From contig NZ_FOCP01000008.1 of assembly GCF_900110145.1 (NCBI RefSeq), positions 89,976 to 153,975 on the forward strand: a DNA stretch of 64,000 bases, read 5' to 3'. The notes beneath the pieces are model-generated. The model did no database searches. It was not told where the DNA came from and was given only the letters and a program-made list of their open reading frames with translations. This document shows, piece by piece, positions 63,351 to 64,000 of this stretch. This DNA comes from Nitrosomonas marina (GTDB taxonomy: Bacteria; Pseudomonadota; Gammaproteobacteria; Burkholderiales; Nitrosomonadaceae). Every line of letters begins with the position of its first letter. Position 1 is the stretch's first letter. The position numbers and the translations under genes are program-made.

Positions 63351-63926
63351 TTAATGATCCTTTGTTATAACATGCTGAACAGCCAGCGTCTCCGTTGTCT
63401 GAATTACCTCTGAACTGGTATAGACATCACTGACAGCCTGAATATTCTGATCGATAATATCCAGCCACGGCGATGTATGCACCCCGGCTGTAATGAGTAT
63501 GCCGCAAATGGCAATCGCGATGATCCATTCATTTCTTAACGAAGGCTGTGTACTGCCATACTGTTTAAACTTAAACGGACCTTGATATCGTTTGGGCGAT
63601 GTAATAAATATTTGCTGAAACGCTCGAAGCAGCAGGCCGACAGTCAGTACGTTACCAATCAGAATCGCAATGGAGACAAGCCATCCCTGGCTTTTTATCG
63701 TACCTTCGAGCAATAGGTGGATACCGTCGAAGCCTGGCGTTCCAGGCATCACCATCGTACTTAATGCACTGACTACAAATAAGACAGCAATAGCAGCGTT
63801 GACATCATACATACCACCAAGCCGGGGAATGTACGCGGTATGCGTTCGTTTATAAATCATCCCGAGACTTAAAAACATACCGGCTGCTGCCAGTCCGTAA
63901 GTGACCCAGACTGTGTGAAAACCCAA
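63351..63926 (-). CDS. C-terminal part of a second NuoM/NuoL-like subunit (incomplete or disrupted)
   Basis: About 191 residues corresponding to the last third of an antiporter-type subunit: GMFLSLGMIYKRTHTAYIPR, then LGGMYDVNAAIAV, STMVMPGTPGFDGIHLL and VGLLLRAFQQIFI. Nothing resembling the first two thirds with the essential Glu and Lys is in the window. The frame is open back to a TGA at 63978-63980, with TTG at 63926 as the only start codon and no good ribosome binding site. The C-terminal frame could be a frameshifted tail, a split gene, or an assembly artefact; the rest may lie beyond position 64000. It ends one base before the NuoM-like gene. Confidence 0.55.
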   Translation of the reverse strand: MGFHTVWVTYGLAAAGMFLSLGMIYKRTHTAYIPRLGGMYDVNAAIAVLFVVSALSTMVMPGTPGFDGIHLLLEGTIKSQGWLVSIAILIGNVLTVGLLLRAFQQIFITSPKRYQGPFKFKQYGSTQPSLRNEWIIAIAICGILITAGVHTSPWLDIIDQNIQAVSDVYTSSEVIQTTETLAVQHVITKDH

Positions 63927-64000
63927 TTGGTTATATAATTTTACTTTCCAGTTAATTGGAGTATTCCATGAGTAGGTTCATTGAGGGCGAAGCACGGACT

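Overview
The window looks like a chromosomal stretch of an autotrophic Gram-negative proteobacterium, most likely an ammonia oxidiser of the Nitrosomonas type. The support is a periplasmic copper nitrite reductase (nirK), outer-membrane and periplasmic functions (mlaA, many lipoproteins and exported proteins), a probable inorganic-carbon uptake locus at the right end, many Nitrosomonas-like families (DUF3501/Fe-S operon, CNP1-like lipoprotein, DUF2141, DUF547) and moderate GC content. The genus is inferred from gene content only; no rRNA gene and no amo/hao gene lies in the window. No tRNA, CRISPR array or intact mobile element was seen.

Layout. 1-2.7 kb: end of a probable rubrerythrin gene, then a tight operon of a Fe-S/CCG-domain protein, a DUF3501 protein and a CNP1-like lipoprotein. 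2.7-3.5 kb: HPF/RaiA-like ribosome protein and a host-attachment-family protein. 4-8.6 kb: surface polysaccharide genes (galE, two GT4 glycosyltransferases, galU). 8.6-15 kb: a CheY-like protein that has lost its phosphorylation residues, an SMP-30-like beta-propeller, a Kef-type antiporter, nirK and apt. 15.5-21 kb: YdcZ-like transporter, mpl, a GT87-GT2 fusion and a cellulose-synthase-like GT2. 21-30 kb: a gene resembling pentameric ligand-gated ion channels, a broken gene with the repeated N-terminus seen in injection-system-associated proteins, a lipase-like lipoprotein, MscS, an IS256 remnant, a PRC-barrel protein, a flavoprotein reductase and about 1 kb without a recognisable gene.

30-44 kb: DUF4126, DUF2845, tex, the first of two DUF2141 paralogues, an MscS-like coiled-coil membrane protein, a DinG/YoaA helicase, a Pat-type acyl-CoA synthetase/GNAT fusion, mlaA with an alpha/beta hydrolase, and an IS3-type remnant. 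44-52 kb: a PAS-GGDEF-EAL protein and a pst phosphate transporter operon led by a DUF547 gene. 52-60.6 kb: Bem46-like hydrolase, second DUF2141 gene, a GAF-containing GspE/PilB-type ATPase with an MBL phosphodiesterase-like gene, UspA, TerC, a patatin with a small partner, and a proline iminopeptidase.

60.7-64 kb holds the most interesting locus: a complete NuoM-like proton-channel subunit, directly preceded by the C-terminal part of a second NuoM/NuoL-like subunit and followed by a 360-residue protein with beta-carbonic-anhydrase zinc and Asp-Arg motifs (CxDxR, HxxC). The arrangement parallels DabAB and cyanobacterial NDH-1MS/Cup carbon pumps, but the hydratase-like protein is neither DabA- nor CupA-sized. 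The third component runs off, or is disrupted at, the window edge.
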